64,000 bases of DNA, taken from contig NZ_MZGX01000005.1 of assembly GCF_002051585.1 (NCBI RefSeq), positions 62,001-126,000 on the forward strand, read 5' to 3'. The notes under the pieces were generated by a model. The model saw only the letters and a program-made list of their open reading frames with translations, did not search any database and was not told the DNA's origin. Both the position numbers and the translations under genes were made by a program. Shown one piece after another: positions 62,901-64,000 of the stretch (its first letter is position 1; each line of letters starts with the position of its first letter). Source of the DNA: Ruminiclostridium hungatei. GTDB lineage: Bacteria > Bacillota > Clostridia > Acetivibrionales > DSM-1351.

Positions 62901-63100
62901 TTACAGGACAAAGCCGGCTGCTGAAGCAGTGTACATATGCGCTGGACAATTACATAAGGAACCAGATGCTGGCCCAGGCCGACAGTATGTATACAATTGA
63001 AGACTGGGGACTTATGGTGGGGAAGGCAGGAATAGGAATGGGGCTGCTGGATGTGTTCAATCAAAATAATCTGACGGCAGAGCTGTTGAGCTTAAGATGA
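59978..63100 (+). CDS. lanM: LanM class II lanthipeptide synthetase
   Basis: A 1,040-residue bifunctional enzyme; ATG at 59978 has GGAGGAAAG upstream, unlike GTG at 59963. The N-terminal dehydratase (about 1-620) has the kinase-like DCHCENIIACGKQP...LIDLE segment. The C-terminal cyclase (about 660-1040) has a YKGNCGIAVYF repeat, HGNAG, and the zinc ligands Cys913 (WCNGIAG), Cys959 and His960 (CHGDMGS). It dehydrates Ser/Thr and closes thioether rings in the three upstream precursors. Length and motifs are complete. No LanT protease/exporter is seen in the window. Confidence 0.95.
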   Translation: MSNSTVYKQGLITTTRRDEIISCWKSLFPMKSRQYNFEDFLEKISGKKLDFFLENYDSNEVSEEIEQVFSHMEENRHLELLEEILSSQAKKNMWAFFFKPVLLLYMDNITELAGLDIIEDKDSFLDSVIDSIIEKLTVLSYRTIIVETNIARLDQRLEGETSEERGKYYTQHLLRDMNYLKEIYLVYPELYEAMKRTALYITMYYREIILNTKENLKELEKIFNGGNSLGRLKNIKLGNGDTHNNGKTVATLSFVSKMLIYKPRSFTMEKAYEEFLSWVNGRIPGFSPLSACKTYGMGDAGWMEFIQHSECKTMEEVEEFYLKMGELLCLFYTLNSKDCHCENIIACGKQPILIDLETVLHTDEYDKHQEFASIEEYIGNYIQNSVDSVMILPSLLQNFNNGEVMEIGAIGSGKPKKSPFKTQKIKNFDSDDITVEEEYKDIADSANYPLYKGEKIGGNGYIGFVRQGFVNTYEWILENKAEYTAKIKDLFGKVECRVIYKATNDYNQLIATSYHPDLLHNRMDRLVYFHRIGILIPDIENFHEQKLYRTEIEAMLNGDVPSFKITADSLRATNHKNEVVYDKYKKSIIETLEDKINRLSKIDLERQVALIYMSYMGCKMETDLPRGTKTLFSKSGNSGDNYDYLKLADSIGEKIIKRGFSTWVNGKREHSWICYAGFGDDYYSINPVGWDLYKGNCGIAVYFMYLGKTLKEESYIQYAKDTLNSVDRMINLNNCRDIETMGYGVFTGIFSYAYALYRFLRAGVFGKEEAEAAWERIYRIIRYTNEKIQEQEKVEVLGGVCGIAGVLASIYPSVSQTQQGTVKELISKIIARLKKAAVYISPEEITWTQNGDIGYAHGNAGIMCHLARCYEIIPDREILSLIEKCLNYERNIRFDKSAKRWLVREKTHYFSWCNGIAGLLLSKLLLYQSPARDEKLLEEINRLMEQLKLYGFGTDYSICHGDMGSICILRYAAELTGQSRLLKQCTYALDNYIRNQMLAQADSMYTIEDWGLMVGKAGIGMGLLDVFNQNNLTAELLSLR

Positions 63101-63155
63101 TTTCAGTGCAGGCTGTATTTTGAATATAAAATTTGTAACCGGAAAGAGGAAAACC

Positions 63156-63908
63156 ATGAGTAGAATATTGCAGGTAAGCAACATTTATAAGGAATACGGA
63201 ACGAAGGAGAACCGTACCCAGGCGATAAATGACATATCCTTTGAGGTTGAAGCCGGGGAATTTGTGGGAATCATGGGACCGTCAGGCTCAGGGAAGTCAA
63301 CCCTGTTAAATTGCATTTCTACAATTGACACCATATCTTCAGGGCAGATAAAAATAAATGACAAGGATATTACAAAATTGAAAAACAGGGAGGTTGCAGC
63401 CTTCCGGAGGGAAAACCTGGGCTTTATCTTCCAGCACTTCAATCTGCTGGATACCTTGACCGCTTATGAAAATATTGCTCTGGCCCTGTCAATTATGAAA
63501 TGCCCCGCAGCAGAAATGGAGGGAAGGATATTGATGGTTGCCAAAACCCTGGATATAGAAGCAGTATTGCAAAAATACCCCTATCAGATGTCAGGAGGGC
63601 AGCAGCAAAGAGTTTCGGCTGCAAGAGCCATTGTGGGTAAGCCGTCTTTGGTGCTGGCAGACGAGCCGACCGGTGCACTGGACTCACGCTCTGCCAGGCT
63701 GCTGCTCAATAACCTGGAAATCATGAATGAGGAAATGAAGGCAACTATTTTGATGGTAACCCATGACTCCAATACAGCCAGCTACTGCAAAAGGATATTA
63801 TTCATAAAGGATGGCAGGATACACAAGGAACTGCTGCGGGAAGGCCATGACAGAAAAGGATTTTTTGATAAAATCATGGATCTGGTTTCTGCAATTGGAG
63901 GTGAATAG
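63156..63908 (+). CDS. BceA/LanF-like ABC transporter ATPase
   Basis: A 250-residue ATPase; ATG at 63156 follows AAAGAGGA, and TTG at 63120 is unlikely. Walker A GPSGSGKST, signature MSGGQQQR, Walker B LVLADEPTGALD and H-loop VTHD are intact, as in the MacB/BceA group that detoxifies cell-wall-active peptides. It follows LanM by 55 bases and is followed by a permease, so immunity to the lanthipeptide is the expected role. Export by such a pair is less likely. Confidence 0.9.
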   Translation: MSRILQVSNIYKEYGTKENRTQAINDISFEVEAGEFVGIMGPSGSGKSTLLNCISTIDTISSGQIKINDKDITKLKNREVAAFRRENLGFIFQHFNLLDTLTAYENIALALSIMKCPAAEMEGRILMVAKTLDIEAVLQKYPYQMSGGQQQRVSAARAIVGKPSLVLADEPTGALDSRSARLLLNNLEIMNEEMKATILMVTHDSNTASYCKRILFIKDGRIHKELLREGHDRKGFFDKIMDLVSAIGGE

Positions 63909-63911
63909 CAG

Positions 63912-64000
63912 GTGTATTTCAAAATTGTGTTTAGTAACGTAAGGAAAAATATCAAGGATTACAGTATATATTTTTTGACACTGATGATTGCGGTGGCCTT
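63912..64000 (+). CDS. BceB/FtsX-type permease, 5' end only
   Basis: GTG at 63912 with GGAGGTG at 63897-63903 opens a frame (MYFKIVFSNVRKNIKDYSIY and a first membrane segment) that runs off the window. The start is typical of BceB-type permeases of about 600-670 residues. It forms the transporter with the preceding ATPase. Truncated by the window edge, not by mutation. Confidence 0.8.
   Translation, partial: MYFKIVFSNVRKNIKDYSIYFLTLMIAVA

Noticed and set aside
1-64000. CRISPR arrays, tRNA and rRNA genes, prophage or integrase genes
   Set aside because: No regularly spaced repeats, cloverleaf sequences or integrase motifs were seen.

Overview
The window is low-GC Firmicute DNA. It has strong GGAGG-type ribosome binding sites, many GTG and TTG starts, Clostridia-like gene content, and no rRNA, tRNA or CRISPR. 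A Ruminiclostridium/Clostridium-type host is my inference from gene style, including a GH10 xylanase-like protein, and not a match to a known genome. Almost everything is specialised metabolism.

Region 1 (about 70-40,250) reads as one large non-ribosomal peptide locus on the + strand. It has a methyltransferase behind a structured leader, two ABC exporters, an asparagine-synthase-like enzyme, and two free-standing adenylation-carrier (A-PCP) proteins, each followed directly by a BtrH-type papain-fold protein. Next come a free AMP ligase, two free acyl carrier proteins, a HemW-like radical SAM enzyme, a methyltransferase, a free condensation domain and a B12-binding radical SAM enzyme. The 3,718-residue synthetase reads partial C-A-T-C-A-T-C-A-T-E and ends in a fourth BtrH-type domain instead of a thioesterase. 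It is followed by a small-molecule kinase and, after a terminator, by pabB-pabA-pabC for 4-aminobenzoate. The locus continues with another BtrH-type protein behind a second copy of the same leader, a GH10-family protein, a myo-inositol-1-phosphate synthase and a small P-loop kinase. Pocket residues read by eye suggest Ser, Tyr and Thr for three A domains; two others are unassigned. No thioesterase, MbtH or phosphopantetheinyl transferase is visible.

Region 2 (about 40,480-54,000) looks like a radical-SAM RiPP system: two radical SAM/SPASM proteins, a 46-residue Cys-rich precursor flanked by an 18-bp inverted repeat, an M16 peptidase and an ABC exporter. On the minus strand are a third radical SAM protein, a 7TM sensor kinase, a MITE-like palindromic element and a YiiX-type permuted papain protein. 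A LytTR response regulator, a Nif11-like small protein and two unrecognised genes follow.

Region 3 (about 54,170-58,940) holds stand-alone genes: an amidinotransferase-fold enzyme, a PAS-SpoIIE phosphatase, a small ferritin-like protein, a 3-methyladenine glycosylase and a VanZ-RDD membrane protein.

Region 4 (59,188-end) is a class II lanthipeptide locus. It has three near-identical precursors with a lacticin-481-like TISYEC ring motif, a LanM synthetase, and a BceAB-type ABC transporter whose permease runs off the window.
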